A stretch of 64,000 nt of DNA from Rhodococcus sp. W8901. Its GTDB lineage: Bacteria > Actinomycetota > Actinomycetes > Mycobacteriales > Mycobacteriaceae. A model generated the notes under the pieces. The model searched no databases. It had not been told where the DNA came from and saw nothing but the letters and a program-made list of their open reading frames with translations. A program made the translations under genes and the position numbers. Positions 1-9,474 of this stretch are shown here, piece by piece; within the stretch, counting starts at the first letter, position 1; each line of letters starts with the position of its first letter. The DNA is taken from positions 3,968,001-4,032,000 of the forward strand of contig NZ_CP054690.1 of NCBI RefSeq assembly GCF_013348805.1, given 5' to 3'.

Positions 1-4
1 TCTC

Positions 5-721
5 GTGTCGTCGCCCTCCGAGGTCTCCAGGACCCTGGCCTCGCTGGCCACCGTCAACCCCTACTTCGTCGCCACCACAGGCGATCCCGGCCTGGGCGAC
101 TGGCGTCCGGCGAGTCGGCTGTACGACGAAGCGGACGCGCTCGCCGAGGTCGTCGGACATGTCGGAGCGCGCATCAGCTCGACGGAGTATCGCGTCGCGG
201 CGTCGACGCTGTTCCTCGGGTATGCGGCGCGGTTGTGGTCGCTGGTGCTGGGCGGGGCCGTCCGTGATCGACGACTGCTGGACCTGGATCCGGCCGAGTT
301 GCTGTGGCTCGACGACCACGGTCAGATCCGGTTGCACGTGCGCGAGCCTCGCGGCTGGGAGGGCGCAGATCTGGTGGATCTCGTGCGGGCGATGGTCCTC
401 GACCGTCACCTCGAACCGATGGTCGACTCGATCCGGTCCGCCGAGCCGATGTCCGAGCGCCTGCTGTGGGGCAATGCGGCGTCCGCACTGATCGGGGCGG
501 CGCGTGTGCTCGACGGCGACACCCGCACCGACGCCATCACCGTGACCGAGACGATCCTCCGTGATCCCCGCCTGACCGACACCGTCGACCGTGAGGGCGC
601 GGGCTACCGACGTCGGAGCTGCTGCCTGTTCTATCGCACGCCGGTCTCCGGATACTGCGGCGACTGTGCGCTCACCGGTCCGAGCGAATCCGTCCACCAC
701 CAGGGGGACGAGTCGGTGTGA
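5..721 (+). CDS. FhuF-like (2Fe-2S) ferric iron reductase family protein
   Basis: This 238-residue protein ends in the cysteine signature of the FhuF C-terminal domain. Cys206 and Cys207 are adjacent, and Cys218 and Cys221 form a GYCGDC motif. In FhuF these four cysteines bind a 2Fe-2S cluster used to reduce ferric iron released from siderophores at the cytoplasmic face. The rest (about residues 20-190) matches the helical body of such proteins in actinobacteria. The start is a GTG only five bases into the window, so a more upstream start cannot be excluded. No siderophore gene is visible next to it. Confidence 0.75.
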   Translation: MSSPSEVSRTLASLATVNPYFVATTGDPGLGDWRPASRLYDEADALAEVVGHVGARISSTEYRVAASTLFLGYAARLWSLVLGGAVRDRRLLDLDPAELLWLDDHGQIRLHVREPRGWEGADLVDLVRAMVLDRHLEPMVDSIRSAEPMSERLLWGNAASALIGAARVLDGDTRTDAITVTETILRDPRLTDTVDREGAGYRRRSCCLFYRTPVSGYCGDCALTGPSESVHHQGDESV

Positions 722-897
722 CCACCGCAGGACCCGGCCACGCCACGATCGAGTTCGGCCGGTCGCACGTCCACCTGCGCACGGCTGACGCCCAGTCCGA
801 CGTCTCGAGAAATGGTCATTCGACCCAGCCGACGTGCTTCAGGCCACAAATTGCACTACAGTTCAAAAAGTTGCCCGACCCCCCCTGGGCAGCAACG

Positions 898-933
898 GGC
901 CCGCCCAGAATTCCCCCCCTGCCTGGGCGGGCC
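898..933. terminator. GC-rich hairpin after the FhuF-like gene
   Basis: Two 11-base arms (898-908 and 923-933, GGCCCGCCCAG with CTGGGCGGGCC) surround a 14-base loop in the 276-base gap after the FhuF-like gene. There is no clear T-run, so it may be a weak terminator or an mRNA structure. Confidence 0.4.
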
Positions 934-997
934 GTCGGGTGGTGGCGCGTGAGACTACTCCGCGTCACCACCCGGCACCGTGTGCGAGGATCCGTCG

Positions 998-1294
998 ATG
1001 ATCCTCGAGCATGCACCACTGCAGGTGAGACCGGGACAGGCCGCCGCATTCGAAGCGGCGTTCAGCCAGGCCAGAACGATCATCTCGGCGATGAAGGGGT
1101 TCCGGCGCCTCACGCTCTCACGCTGCCTCGAACGCCCCGGCGCTTATCTCCTCCTGGTGGAGTGGGACACGCTCGAGGACCACACCGAAGGGTTCCGCGG
1201 ATCGGCGGAGTACCAGGACTGGCGTCGGCTGCTGCACCACTTCTACGACCCGTTCCCCACCGTCGAGCACTACGCGCCCGTCGACGACGCCTGA
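998..1294 (+). CDS. Antibiotic biosynthesis monooxygenase (ABM) family protein
   Basis: This is a single small ABM-type ferredoxin-like domain of 98 residues, as seen in heme-degrading and quinol monooxygenases. The sequence begins MILEHAPLQVRPGQ, has the helix FEAAFSQARTIIS, and has a central strand YLLLVEWDTLEDH followed by FRGSAEYQDWRRLLHHFY, typical of the family. The ATG at 998 is preferred because GAGGA lies seven bases upstream; a GTG at 980 is in frame. The substrate cannot be predicted. An FhuF-like gene lies just upstream, so a link to iron or heme is possible but unproven. Confidence 0.75.
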   Translation: MILEHAPLQVRPGQAAAFEAAFSQARTIISAMKGFRRLTLSRCLERPGAYLLLVEWDTLEDHTEGFRGSAEYQDWRRLLHHFYDPFPTVEHYAPVDDA

Positions 1295-1363
1295 CACGCC
1301 CGCCACTGGCGCGGCGTGCAGGGACCGCCGGGGACGGCACCCGACCCTGCAGAATGAGCGCTC

Positions 1364-1843
1364 ATGGAATCACTTGCCATCCTGAGTGACGTCGACGCCG
1401 GCGAGCTGCTGACCCTGCAGCGGGCCGCCTACGTCACCGAGGCACAGGCCCACCACGATCCGAACCTTCCGCCGTTGATGCAGACGTCGGAGGAGCTGCA
1501 GCGCGAGCTGCGGGACGACGCGGTGCTCGCCCTCGGACTGCGCGACGACTCGTCGCGACTGGTGGCAGCGGTGCGCGTCCGCATCGGGCAACCCGACCGC
1601 CGGACCGCCGAACTCGGCCGGCTGGTGGTCGCACCCGACATGCAGGGGCGGGGCCTGGGCAGCAGGCTACTGTCCCTCACCGAGCAGCATCTCCCGGAGT
1701 CGGTCACCGAGATGCGGTTGTTCACCGGCGAGTTCAGCAGCGGGAACCTGCGGCTGTACGCGCGGTTCGGCTATCACGAGACGCACCGCACCCCGACACT
1801 GTCCGGCTACGATCTTGTGCACCTCGCCAAGACCGTCGGCTGA
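1364..1843 (+). CDS. GNAT-family N-acetyltransferase
   Basis: This 159-residue protein is a single GNAT domain. The acetyl-CoA-binding motif A is seen as RLVVAPDMQGRGLGSRLL (about residues 86-103), with the R/Q-GRGLG pyrophosphate loop intact. The C-terminal part contains NLRLYARFGYHETHRT, the usual motif B region. The acceptor substrate cannot be predicted. It stands alone and ends shortly before the tRNA-Ala terminator, which faces it and may stop both transcripts. Confidence 0.85.
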   Translation: MESLAILSDVDAGELLTLQRAAYVTEAQAHHDPNLPPLMQTSEELQRELRDDAVLALGLRDDSSRLVAAVRVRIGQPDRRTAELGRLVVAPDMQGRGLGSRLLSLTEQHLPESVTEMRLFTGEFSSGNLRLYARFGYHETHRTPTLSGYDLVHLAKTVG

Positions 1844-1870
1844 CGGCCGTCCGCGCCGATCGGCGATACG

Positions 1871-1914
1871 TAAAAACTCCGGGCCACGATCGTGATGATC
1901 GTGACCCGGAGTTT
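1871..1914 (-). terminator. Rho-independent terminator of tRNA-Ala
   Basis: A 17-base stem (1875-1891 with 1897-1913, one mismatch) lies directly downstream of the tRNA. On the minus strand it is followed by five U residues (the AAAAA at 1872-1876), so it is a strong intrinsic terminator for the tRNA. It also lies after the GNAT gene on the plus strand. Confidence 0.85.
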
Positions 1915-1919
1915 CGGAG

Positions 1920-1992
1920 TGGAGCTAAGGGGACTCGAACCCCTGACCCCCACACTGCCAGTGTGGTGCGCTACCAGCTGCGCCATAGCCCC
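1920..1992 (-). tRNA. tRNA-Ala (anticodon GGC)
   Basis: The 73-base minus-strand sequence folds as a cloverleaf. The acceptor stem GGGGCTA pairs with TAGCTCC with one G-U pair. The anticodon stem CCACA/TGTGG encloses the loop CTGGCAG, giving anticodon GGC. The T arm reads GGGGTTCGAGTCCCC. The discriminator is A and the CCA end is not encoded. Confidence 0.95.
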
Positions 1993-2098
1993 GTGTTGAG
2001 TTGTTCTCTGCGCTTCGGGAGTGACTCCCTCGTGCTGAAAGAAAGTTACACCATCGCCGTCGCGGGCAACAAATCGCCTGGTCAGAGGAAAGCAGGCC

Positions 2099-2131
2099 GT
2101 GGTGGCCGACCCGGTCTGGGTCGGCCACCAC
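2099..2131 (-). terminator. Terminator hairpin of the DsbA-like gene
   Basis: This is a perfect 14-base inverted repeat (2099-2112 GTGGTGGCCGACCC with 2118-2131) with a five-base loop, placed seven bases after the stop codon of the DsbA-like gene. Confidence 0.8.
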
Positions 2132-2137
2132 CGGGTC

Positions 2138-2887
2138 CTACTGCGTCACCTGCGACACCCAGTCGGGGTTGCCGAGCGCGTCGATCACTTCACCGTTGTG
2201 GACGACGGCCGGGGTGCCGGTCGCGCCGGACGCGGCGAGGGCCTGACGGCCGGTCTCGGCGTCCGCGGCAGCCTGCTGCATCCGCTCACCGCTGGTGATG
2301 CAGTTGACGGCGGCCTCGTTGGCGCCGGCGTCCTTCGCGAGCTTCGCGAGGTCCTCGTTGGAGAGGTCCGACTTGCCGTTCTCCGCGGGCTGGTTGGCCG
2401 GCGAGAACAGCTCGCCGTGGAACGTGGAGTACGCGATGGCGTCCCCGGTCTGGGCGACGCACTGCGACGCGGCGACCGCGCGCGTGGAGAAGTCACCGCT
2501 GGCCGAGAGCCGGTTGAGGAAGTTGAGGATGTGGTAGCGGACCGCGAGCTTGCCGTCGTCGACGGCCTGCGCCACCTCCTGGCCGTGCTTCTGCTCGAGC
2601 TGCGCGCAGAACGGGCACATCGGGTCCTCGAACACGTCGATCGTGTTCGTGACGTCGGGCAGGCCGAGGCGCACGACGCCGGCGTCCTCCATCGTCACCT
2701 GGACGGCGGAGTTCTGCACCCCCCCGTATCCCTCGTTCCGCGGCTTGTCGTTGTCCTTGGTCAACAGGATGCCGCCGATCACCAGCGCCGCGATCACGAC
2801 GATCGCGAGACCGCCGACGATGTACGTGGCCTTGCTGGAGGTCGGTTGAGGGTTGTACTTGGCCGACTTCGGCTTCTTCGAACTCAC
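2138..2887 (-). CDS. DsbA-family membrane-anchored thiol-disulfide oxidoreductase
   Basis: This 249-residue protein has a short basic cytoplasmic N-terminus, one membrane segment (about residues 22-43) and an extracytoplasmic thioredoxin-fold domain. The active site is CPFC at residues 91-94 after FEDPM, and the expected cis-proline is in GATGTPAVV near the C-terminus. It should catalyse disulfide formation in exported proteins, like mycobacterial DsbA-type proteins. The MauE/DoxX-type membrane gene lies directly upstream on the same strand with an 87-base gap, so the two probably form a redox pair. Confidence 0.88.
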   Translation of the reverse strand: MSSKKPKSAKYNPQPTSSKATYIVGGLAIVVIAALVIGGILLTKDNDKPRNEGYGGVQNSAVQVTMEDAGVVRLGLPDVTNTIDVFEDPMCPFCAQLEQKHGQEVAQAVDDGKLAVRYHILNFLNRLSASGDFSTRAVAASQCVAQTGDAIAYSTFHGELFSPANQPAENGKSDLSNEDLAKLAKDAGANEAAVNCITSGERMQQAAADAETGRQALAASGATGTPAVVHNGEVIDALGNPDWVSQVTQ

Positions 2888-2974
2888 TTCGCGTCCTTCG
2901 TCATAGGTGTGAGATCCGTTCGGGGAACTGACTGCGGCGCCTGCTCCATCATGTGGGCAGGCACAGCTCGACGA

Positions 2975-3472
2975 CTACTCTGCCACCGCTGCCTGAGCGG
3001 GTACTGAGAGCGGTCCGCGGGAGCGCGGGCCGAGGGACAGCGGGCTCCGCGGGAACACCACCAGCCACACCGCCAGCGCCAGGAAGCCGACGTCGCGGGC
3101 GACCTCCCGCGCGTAGTCCCACCCGTCGACGTCGGCGACACCACCGCCGCCGAAGCAGCCGCAGTCGATCGACAGACCGCGCGCCCACACGGAGACGATG
3201 ACACCGATCAGAACGAGCAGCGCGGCCGCCGACACGATGGCGGTCAGTCGCACACCCAGGCCGATCACCAGGAACAGTCCGAGCGCGATCTCGAACATCG
3301 GCATCGTGTACGCGACGGGACGGACGAGATCCTCGGGCAGCAACTGGTACGCGCGCACCGCGACGACGGTCTGGGTGGGGTCGATGAATTTGATCCATCC
3401 GGAGATCAGCCACACAGCCGCCAGACCGAAGCGCGCCAACAGGCTCACAATGCGTATCCACACGCCCCACAC
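2975..3472 (-). CDS. MauE/DoxX-type membrane redox protein
   Basis: This 165-residue protein has four predicted membrane segments (about residues 8-28, 52-72, 76-97 and 120-140). A conserved DCGCFGGGG motif with Cys104 and Cys106 lies in the loop before the last helix, as in MauE-like proteins that supply or accept electrons for periplasmic thioredoxin-like partners. Its position immediately upstream of the DsbA-like gene supports a role in cycling that oxidoreductase. The direction of electron flow cannot be told from sequence. Confidence 0.78.
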   Translation of the reverse strand: MWGVWIRIVSLLARFGLAAVWLISGWIKFIDPTQTVVAVRAYQLLPEDLVRPVAYTMPMFEIALGLFLVIGLGVRLTAIVSAAALLVLIGVIVSVWARGLSIDCGCFGGGGVADVDGWDYAREVARDVGFLALAVWLVVFPRSPLSLGPRSRGPLSVPAQAAVAE

Positions 3473-3536
3473 GCTACCGAACAGGTATGCCTCGGCTTTC
3501 TAGATCATGTGCGTTTTCGCAGCTAGATTCGGCTGT

Positions 3537-4292
3537 GTGAACGACTCTGCCCCCGATCCCGACACGTCGAACACGGCGTCCCCGGCCGCCCGGCCGCACG
3601 ACTTCGACCACACGCATTCGGACGTCTCCGGCGGCTGGCTGCGCGCGGCGGTGTTCGGCGCAATGGACGGTCTGGTGACCAACACGTCGCTGATCGCGGG
3701 CGTCGGCGGCGCGGGCGTGGAAGCACACACGGTGATCCTCAGCGGTGTCGCAGGTCTGGTGGCCGGCGCATTCTCGATGGCGCTCGGCGAGTACACGTCG
3801 GTGTCGACGTCCAACGAGCAGATCGACGCCGAGGTGCGGGTCGAACGCCGGGCATTGCGCAGGCATCCCGAGGCGGAGGAGGCCGAGCTGGTCGAGACCT
3901 TCACCACAATGGGCATGAGCGAGCAGACGGCGACGGCCGCGGCCGCGGAGGTGCACGCCGACACCGAGCGTGCCGTCAACATCCACATCACCCACGAGCT
4001 GGGCGTCAACCCGCTGGAGAAGCCGTCACCGCTCGTGGCGGCCGGCTCGTCGTTCGTGATGTTCTCGATCGGCGCGATCATCCCGCTGATCCCCTACCTG
4101 CTGGGGTTCGAATCGCTGGTCGCGGGGCTCGCGGTGGGCGGCTTCGGTCTACTGCTCGCGGGCGCGCTCGCGGCGCACTTCACCGCCCAGTCCAGGATCC
4201 GTGGCGCACTCCGGCAGCTGGTGTTCGGTGCGATCGCGGTCGGTGCCACCTACGTGGTCGGCGCGCTCATCGGAATCGGTGTGCCCGGCTGA
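3537..4292 (+). CDS. VIT1/CCC1-family metal transporter
   Basis: This is a VIT-family membrane protein of about 251 residues, a family that moves Fe2+ or Mn2+ out of the cytoplasm. The first helix contains GAMDGLVTNTSLIAGVGGAG, followed by GAFSMALGEYTSVSTSNEQ, both diagnostic. A cytoplasmic helical metal-binding segment follows (RRALRRHPEAEEAELVETF), then three C-terminal helices. I start it at GTG 3537; ATG 3507 would add ten residues with a poor match to the family, and neither has a clear ribosome site. Its last 144 bases overlap the convergent MFS gene. Confidence 0.85.
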   Translation: MNDSAPDPDTSNTASPAARPHDFDHTHSDVSGGWLRAAVFGAMDGLVTNTSLIAGVGGAGVEAHTVILSGVAGLVAGAFSMALGEYTSVSTSNEQIDAEVRVERRALRRHPEAEEAELVETFTTMGMSEQTATAAAAEVHADTERAVNIHITHELGVNPLEKPSPLVAAGSSFVMFSIGAIIPLIPYLLGFESLVAGLAVGGFGLLLAGALAAHFTAQSRIRGALRQLVFGAIAVGATYVVGALIGIGVPG

Positions 4293-5531
4293 CGCTGCAT
4301 CCGACGCCTCCCCGTCGGTGTCGGTGTCGTCCGGCACCCGCCCCTTGGGCACCAGGAACCACAACACCATCGGCAACAGCATGATGGTCCCACTCACGGC
4401 CCAGGCCGCGCCGTAGGACCAGGCCTGCGCCACGATCCCGGCGACGAGCGGGCCGGCGAACGCGCCCACGTCGTTCATCATCTGGAACAGGGCCAGGACC
4501 GGGCCACCGCGCCGCTTGGACCCGACGACGTCGGCGACCGCGGCCTGCTGCGCCGGTCCCATCACACCCGACCCGATGCCGCACACCGCGGTCGCGATCA
4601 GGAATACGACGATGTTGTCGCTGGCCCCCATCGCGATCGTGGACACTCCGCAGATAGCCAGTCCGACGAGCATGAACGGCTTGCGGCCGATGCGGTCGGT
4701 CATCCGCCCCGCCTGCATCAGGACGGCGGCGTTGCCGAGCGCGAACACGGTGAGGGCGATCGCGGCCGTGGTGCCGTCGCCGTCGAGCATCTCGACGACG
4801 AACAACGGCACCAGCGAGATCCGGACACCGAAGATCACCCAGCCGGTGACCAGGTTCGCGCCGAGTGACGCCCGGAACATCGACGACTGGAGTCCCTCTC
4901 GGATCGTCATGATCGGCATCGCCCCGTGGACCTCCGGCGCGGCCAGGTGCGACTTGCGGAGCGCGAAGAACACGACGGTCGCGGCAACGAGCAGGGCGAC
5001 CGCGTAGATGACGAACGGGACGCGCAGACCGAACCGCACGAGTGCGCCACCGAACAGCGGTCCCGTGATCGTGCCGATCAGGAACGCCGCCGAGTACACA
5101 CCGGACACCCGCCCGCGGCCACCGGGTGGCGACATGCGGATCAGCAGGCCCAGTGCCGACACGGTGAACATCGTGGACCCGATGCCGCCGAGACCCCGGA
5201 ACACCAGCAGCTGCCAGTAGTCCTGCGCGAACGCGCACGCCCCCGTCGAGACCGCGGTGATGATCAACCCTGCCAGATAGGTGGGCCGCTCCCCCAGCTT
5301 CTGCACCAGGGTGCCGCTCATCGGCGCGAAGATCAGCCGCATCAGCGCGAACGCGCTGATCACGGCACTGGCGGCGGTGACGCCGACGTCGAAGCTGCGG
5401 GCGAACTGCGGCAACGCGGGCGCCACGATGCCGAACCCGACGGCGACGATGAACGCCGACACGACGAGTACCCAGATCTCCTTGGGAAGTTTCGCCTCAG
5501 CGCTCGTCGAGGTAGACGTCAATTTTCTCAT
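4149..5531 (-). CDS. Major facilitator superfamily exporter
   Basis: This 460-residue protein has twelve hydrophobic segments. The MFS motif A-like loop appears as GRMTDRIGRKPFM between helices 8 and 9, with a degenerate GTLVQKLGERPTY after helix 2. It most resembles drug-efflux MFS proteins, but the substrate is unknown. The last roughly 60 residues form a hydrophilic Asp/Glu/Arg-rich tail unlike the membrane core. Part of that tail is encoded opposite the final helices of the convergent VIT gene. No regulator is adjacent. Confidence 0.85.
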   Translation of the reverse strand: MRKLTSTSTSAEAKLPKEIWVLVVSAFIVAVGFGIVAPALPQFARSFDVGVTAASAVISAFALMRLIFAPMSGTLVQKLGERPTYLAGLIITAVSTGACAFAQDYWQLLVFRGLGGIGSTMFTVSALGLLIRMSPPGGRGRVSGVYSAAFLIGTITGPLFGGALVRFGLRVPFVIYAVALLVAATVVFFALRKSHLAAPEVHGAMPIMTIREGLQSSMFRASLGANLVTGWVIFGVRISLVPLFVVEMLDGDGTTAAIALTVFALGNAAVLMQAGRMTDRIGRKPFMLVGLAICGVSTIAMGASDNIVVFLIATAVCGIGSGVMGPAQQAAVADVVGSKRRGGPVLALFQMMNDVGAFAGPLVAGIVAQAWSYGAAWAVSGTIMLLPMVLWFLVPKGRVPDDTDTDGEASDAASAGHTDSDERADHVGGTDRDRTEHQLPECATDPGLGGEVRRERAREQ

Positions 5532-5566
5532 TGCCGATCAATCTATCGGCGCACTCGAACGGTGGT

Positions 5567-7204
<1,638 letters not shown>

Positions 7205-7285
7205 CTACCCCTCCGACTTCGACCCGATGAAACGCTGTGGAACGCTTCGGCTCCATCGTGCCAGGACCGGAGGCTACCGGCCGGT

Positions 7286-7630
7286 TCACGAGGTGATCCG
7301 AAACCCCGCCCACGCGAATCCGATACCGACGGCGAGACTGGCCGCGACATACACCGCAGACGTCACGGACCGCCGCACCCGGGTCAGACCGACAGCCTCG
7401 TTCGCGAACGTCGAGTATGTGGTGAGGCCCCCACAGAAACCGGTGCCGAGCACTGCGAACACCGCCGCCGGCAGCGTCGCGCCCGCGAGCAGACCGAGGA
7501 TCAGACAGCCGACGACGTTCACGACGAACGTGGGCACCGGGAAGCTGCCGTACGAGTGCAGGTGTCGTCCGGCGAGATACCGCACACCCGCGCCGACGCC
7601 CCCACCGAGCGCGACCCACAACACCGTCAC
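7286..7630 (-). CDS. crcB: Fluoride channel CrcB/Fluc, second gene of the pair
   Basis: This 114-residue protein has four membrane segments. It carries the Fluc motifs GGGVGAGVRYLAGR at the N-terminus, PVPTFVVNVVGCLILG in helix 2 and GFCGGLTTYSTFANE in the broken helix 3. Fluc channels work as antiparallel dimers that export fluoride. The GTG start at 7630 overlaps the stop of the upstream crcB by four bases (GTGA), so the two are translationally coupled. Two non-identical genes in tandem suggest a heterodimer. Confidence 0.92.
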   Translation of the reverse strand: MTVLWVALGGGVGAGVRYLAGRHLHSYGSFPVPTFVVNVVGCLILGLLAGATLPAAVFAVLGTGFCGGLTTYSTFANEAVGLTRVRRSVTSAVYVAASLAVGIGFAWAGFRITS

Positions 7631-7989
7631 GACACCGACCCCCGACGCGTGTGCCACACCTCGCCTATCCCCATGCCGAGACGCGCGGCGAACAGCGCCG
7701 GCACCAACGTCGCGAGGAGGTACAGCACCGCGACGCCCGGGTTCTGCACGACATCGACCGCGAACGTCGAGAACGTCGTGAATCCGCCCAGCACCCCGAC
7801 CCCGAGGAACAGCCGCCACAACCGGTCCGGTCCGACCATCGCCGCGAGCACTCCGAGGAGCAGCGAACCGACGACGTTGACCACGACGATGGTCCAGATA
7901 CCGGGGAACTGCTGGGCCAGCAGGTAGCGCACACTCGCACCGATCGCCCCACCTGCCGCGACCACGGCCAGCGTCCGCGCCTCGGTCAT
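7627..7989 (-). CDS. crcB: Fluoride channel CrcB/Fluc, first gene of the pair
   Basis: This is a 120-residue Fluc subunit with four membrane helices and the motifs GGAIGASVRYLLAQQF, TIVVVNVVGSLLLG and GVLGGFTTFSTFAVDV. The ATG at 7989 gives the normal length for the family; the reading frame stays open further upstream but that part lacks family similarity. It is co-transcribed with the second crcB. I looked for a fluoride riboswitch in the short leader and saw none that I could recognise. Confidence 0.92.
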   Translation of the reverse strand: MTEARTLAVVAAGGAIGASVRYLLAQQFPGIWTIVVVNVVGSLLLGVLAAMVGPDRLWRLFLGVGVLGGFTTFSTFAVDVVQNPGVAVLYLLATLVPALFAARLGMGIGEVWHTRRGSVS

Positions 7990-8039
7990 CGCCCGCCGTC
8001 CTTCCCTTGCGGTCACCGCGCCTGTGAGTCGGTCCGGCC

Positions 8040-8285
8040 CGCGCGGGACCGACCGCGCGAACCCGGCGTCCGCGCCCTCATGATCATCGCCGCCACGAAG
8101 TATCGGCACGGCGATTGTCCGTCATTGACGAACCGGTGCGGGGCGTCCGCCTCGAAGTACAGCGTGTCCCCGGCGGCGAGCACCCATCCGCTGTCGCCGA
8201 CGCCGACCGTGCGCCGGCCGTCGAGGACGTGCACGAACTCGTGCGAGTTGGGGGCGTACGCCGGGAAGTGCCCCGCGTCGCACCC
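8040..8285 (-). pseudogene. 3' fragment of a cupin-domain protein (5' end deleted)
   Basis: About 80 codons encode the C-terminal cupin half of a regulator-like protein: GHFPAYAPNSHEFVHVLDG, then TVGVGDSGWVLAAGDTLYFEADAPHRF. Such domains normally follow an N-terminal helix-turn-helix domain. Here similarity stops abruptly near 8285, where the sequence becomes the antisense of a GNAT gene. No start codon with a ribosome site lies near the junction. I infer a remnant left by a deletion that also removed the start of the GNAT gene. The exact 3' end is approximate. Confidence 0.65.
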
Positions 8286-8609
8286 TGGAAGACGCGGTCG
8301 GGGTACCGGTACTGCGTCGAGGAATCGATCTATCTGGCGCCGTGGGCCACCGGTCGACGGCTCGGCGGTGCGCTGCTCGACCGGACGCTCGCCGAATGCG
8401 CCCGCCTCGGCATCCGCGAGGTGATCGCGGTGCTGACGTCGGAGACCGGCGCGCCCGGCTCCGGCTCGTACCACCTGCACCGCAGCCGCGAGTTCGAGGT
8501 TGCCGGACGGCTTCTCGACGTGGGGTTCGAACACGAGACGTCCCTCGACACGATCATCATGCAGCGCGCGCTACCCGATCATCCACGCGGCGGCAACGGC
8601 ACGAAATAG
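8280..8609 (+). pseudogene. 3' fragment of a GNAT (phosphinothricin-type) acetyltransferase
   Basis: From about 8280 the frame encodes the central and C-terminal parts of a PAT-like GNAT: PWKTRSGYRYCVEESIYLAP, then GRRLGGALLDRTLAE and a GSGSYHLHRSREFE segment, ending at 8609. The first half of the domain is missing. The frame continues left across the antisense of the cupin remnant, which is not homologous. The two remnants point away from each other and abut at about 8283, as expected if one deletion removed a shared promoter region and both 5' ends. Confidence 0.65.
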
Positions 8610-9385
8610 CTGGTGCGATGCTGGTAGTCGCGGTACCCGGGCCGCTCGGCCATGTGCTGCTCGAGCAGGCGCGCACCCGTGGCGAAGACGAGGAAGTACG
8701 TCATCGCCAGCGGCGAGAGGATCGTGAGAACGCCGGGCCACGTCTGCGCGGCGACGAGGAAGATCCCCCACCACACGCACGCGTCGCCGAAGTAGTTCGG
8801 ATGACGAGTCCAGCCCCACAGGCCGCGGTCCATGATCGTGCCGCGATTCGCCGGGTCCGCCTTGAACGCCGACATCTGTGCGTCCCCGACGGATTCGAAC
8901 ACGACCCCGACCGTCCACACGATCACGCCCAGTACGGTCAGCACCCCGAAGGGCCCGCGCGTGACGGCGGCGACCTGAACGGGCAGAGAGACGAACCAGA
9001 GCGCGATGCCCTGCGTGATGTAGATCTTGCGGATCGCGGTGAGCGTCCGGTTCCCGCCGGCGTCGTCGAGGAGCTTTTCGTAGCGCGGGTCCTCTCCGTG
9101 CCCGCGCGAGCGCCGCTCCATGTGTATCGCGAGCCGCAGTCCCCACACCGCAACGAGGCCGGCGAGCAGCCAGCGTCGCCACTCGTCGCCGTCGCCGAAT
9201 GCCGCCGCAACCAGCGCAACGAGGACGAAGCCGACACCCCAGGACACGTCGACCACATTGTGCCGGGCCCGCCGGAACCCGAAGGCGGCGGTGACCACCA
9301 TGAGGATGACGATCGCGATCACACTCGTGATGGTGACGAGCGCGAAACCGCCCCAATCGAAACCGTTCATCTCGAGACCATTCAT
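8579..9385 (-). CDS. DUF1295 (steroid 5-alpha-reductase-like) membrane protein
   Basis: This 268-residue integral membrane protein has about seven hydrophobic segments and DUF1295 hallmarks: RHNVVDVSWGVGFV near the start, GLWGWTRHPNYFGDACVWWG and the terminal GYRDYQHRTSYFVPLPPRG. The RHPNYFG segment belongs to the NADPH-binding region of this superfamily. It is the last gene of the lipid operon, as in mycobacteria where a DUF1295 gene (Rv0446c) follows ufaA1. The start could be ATG 9397, 9385 or 9370. Its 3' end overlaps the 3' end of the GNAT remnant by 31 bases. Confidence 0.82.
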   Translation of the reverse strand: MNGLEMNGFDWGGFALVTITSVIAIVILMVVTAAFGFRRARHNVVDVSWGVGFVLVALVAAAFGDGDEWRRWLLAGLVAVWGLRLAIHMERRSRGHGEDPRYEKLLDDAGGNRTLTAIRKIYITQGIALWFVSLPVQVAAVTRGPFGVLTVLGVIVWTVGVVFESVGDAQMSAFKADPANRGTIMDRGLWGWTRHPNYFGDACVWWGIFLVAAQTWPGVLTILSPLAMTYFLVFATGARLLEQHMAERPGYRDYQHRTSYFVPLPPRG

Positions 9386-9474
9386 CGCGCCGCCCATTCC
9401 GTCCGCACGTTCCCCACCTCGAGGCCCGCGGCCTCGACAAGTCCGACGGTCTCCCCCGGCCCGGTCGTCGTCAT
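9382..9474 (-). other. 30-codon ORF between cyclopropane synthase and DUF1295; possible gene remnant
   Basis: An ATG at 9474 sits at the end of the cyclopropane-synthase stop codon and opens a 30-codon frame that runs into the start of the DUF1295 gene. Its middle, TVGLVEAAGLEV, resembles a segment near the C-terminus of cyclopropane-fatty-acid synthases. It may be what is left of a second synthase gene after an internal deletion, or a translated spacer. I cannot decide which. Confidence 0.3.

Noticed and set aside
7990-8040. Fluoride riboswitch before the crcB pair
   Set aside because: The leader is short and adjacent to the cupin remnant, and I could not find the conserved pseudoknot elements. 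A covariance-model search would be decisive.
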